64,000 bases of DNA from Bradyrhizobium sp. SZCCHNS1050. Its GTDB lineage: Bacteria > Pseudomonadota > Alphaproteobacteria > Rhizobiales > Xanthobacteraceae. The position numbers were made by a program, and so were the translations under genes. Each line of letters starts with the position of its first letter. Positions within the stretch are counted from its first letter, which is position 1. The stretch covers positions 2,173,501-2,237,500 of the forward strand of contig NZ_JAUETR010000001.1 of assembly GCF_032484785.1 (NCBI RefSeq), read 5' to 3'. Shown one piece after another: positions 63,951 through 64,000 of the stretch. The notes beneath the pieces are model-generated. The model made no database searches. It was given only the letters and a program-made list of their open reading frames with translations, and was not told the origin of the DNA.

Positions 63951-64000
63951 ATGATCTTCCGCCAATTGTTCGACAGCGTCTCCGGCACCTACAGCTACAT
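63951..64000 (+). CDS. 5' end of a metallo-beta-lactamase-fold gene, possible persulfide dioxygenase
   Basis: Only 16 codons are visible, MIFRQLFDSVSGTYSY, behind a strong GGAAGGAGG ribosome site. This start is typical of ETHE1/Blh-type persulfide dioxygenases (MBL fold), which fits the neighbouring sox genes. The call rests on a short segment and position; the gene leaves the window. Confidence 0.6.
   Translation, partial: MIFRQLFDSVSGTYSY

Overview
The window is GC-rich, gene-dense chromosomal DNA of an alphaproteobacterium, most likely Bradyrhizobium or a close relative such as Rhodopseudomonas. The reasons are a CYP199A-type P450 with its own ferredoxin, an aerobic benzoyl-CoA (box) cluster with a helix-turn-helix/shikimate-kinase regulator, a thiosulfate-oxidising sox cluster, many ABC transporters, and several families of palindromic intergenic repeats that I associate with Bradyrhizobiaceae. 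I saw no tRNA, rRNA, CRISPR, prophage or transposase gene.

Layout. 0-3.6 kb: OmpA-like protein, polysaccharide deacetylase and a short-chain dehydrogenase. 3.6-10.6 kb: benzoate degradation through benzoyl-CoA epoxide (boxB, boxC, an alpha/beta hydrolase, benzoate-CoA ligase, divergent boxR), with matching palindromes in two promoter regions. 10.6-11.3 kb: PilZ protein and a small membrane protein. 11.3-16.04 kb: a guanidine-utilisation operon, with a guanidine-I (ykkC) riboswitch, a three-gene ABC importer, a GdmH-type guanidine hydrolase and an extremely histidine-rich protein. 16.2-25.5 kb: a branched-chain-amino-acid-type ABC importer, two binding proteins, ferredoxin, CYP199A P450 and a MarR regulator, probably for aromatic acids. 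26.5-36.9 kb: an amide-nitrogen module with allophanate hydrolase (atzF) converging on a long operon of dipeptide-type ABC importer, AtzG, AtzE, AtzH and a GntR regulator.

37-45 kb: a phosphotransferase-like protein and a sugar-type binding protein, divergent from a histidine kinase, a receiver-kinase hybrid and an OmpR-type regulator; then an ECF sigma factor. 45.6-48.1 kb: a cyanide-insensitive-type bd quinol oxidase with a 41-residue third subunit. 48-52 kb: L,D-transpeptidase, amino-acid binding protein, a 1-kb repeat-filled spacer and a fasciclin protein. 51.7-59.5 kb: two acyl-CoA dehydrogenases, a carboxymuconolactone-decarboxylase-like protein, an MFS transporter, an S9 peptidase and a DUF938 methyltransferase. 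59.6-64 kb: soxXYZA, a SoxXA-binding protein, soxB, and the start of a metallo-beta-lactamase-fold gene.

The strongest biological story is riboswitch-controlled guanidine import and nickel-dependent hydrolysis, where the His-rich protein is a good candidate for a metal-delivery partner. The atz module, the box genes and the P450 show an organism able to use unusual nitrogen compounds and plant or soil aromatics, and sox adds thiosulfate as an electron source. Products were called from remembered family motifs; no database search was run.
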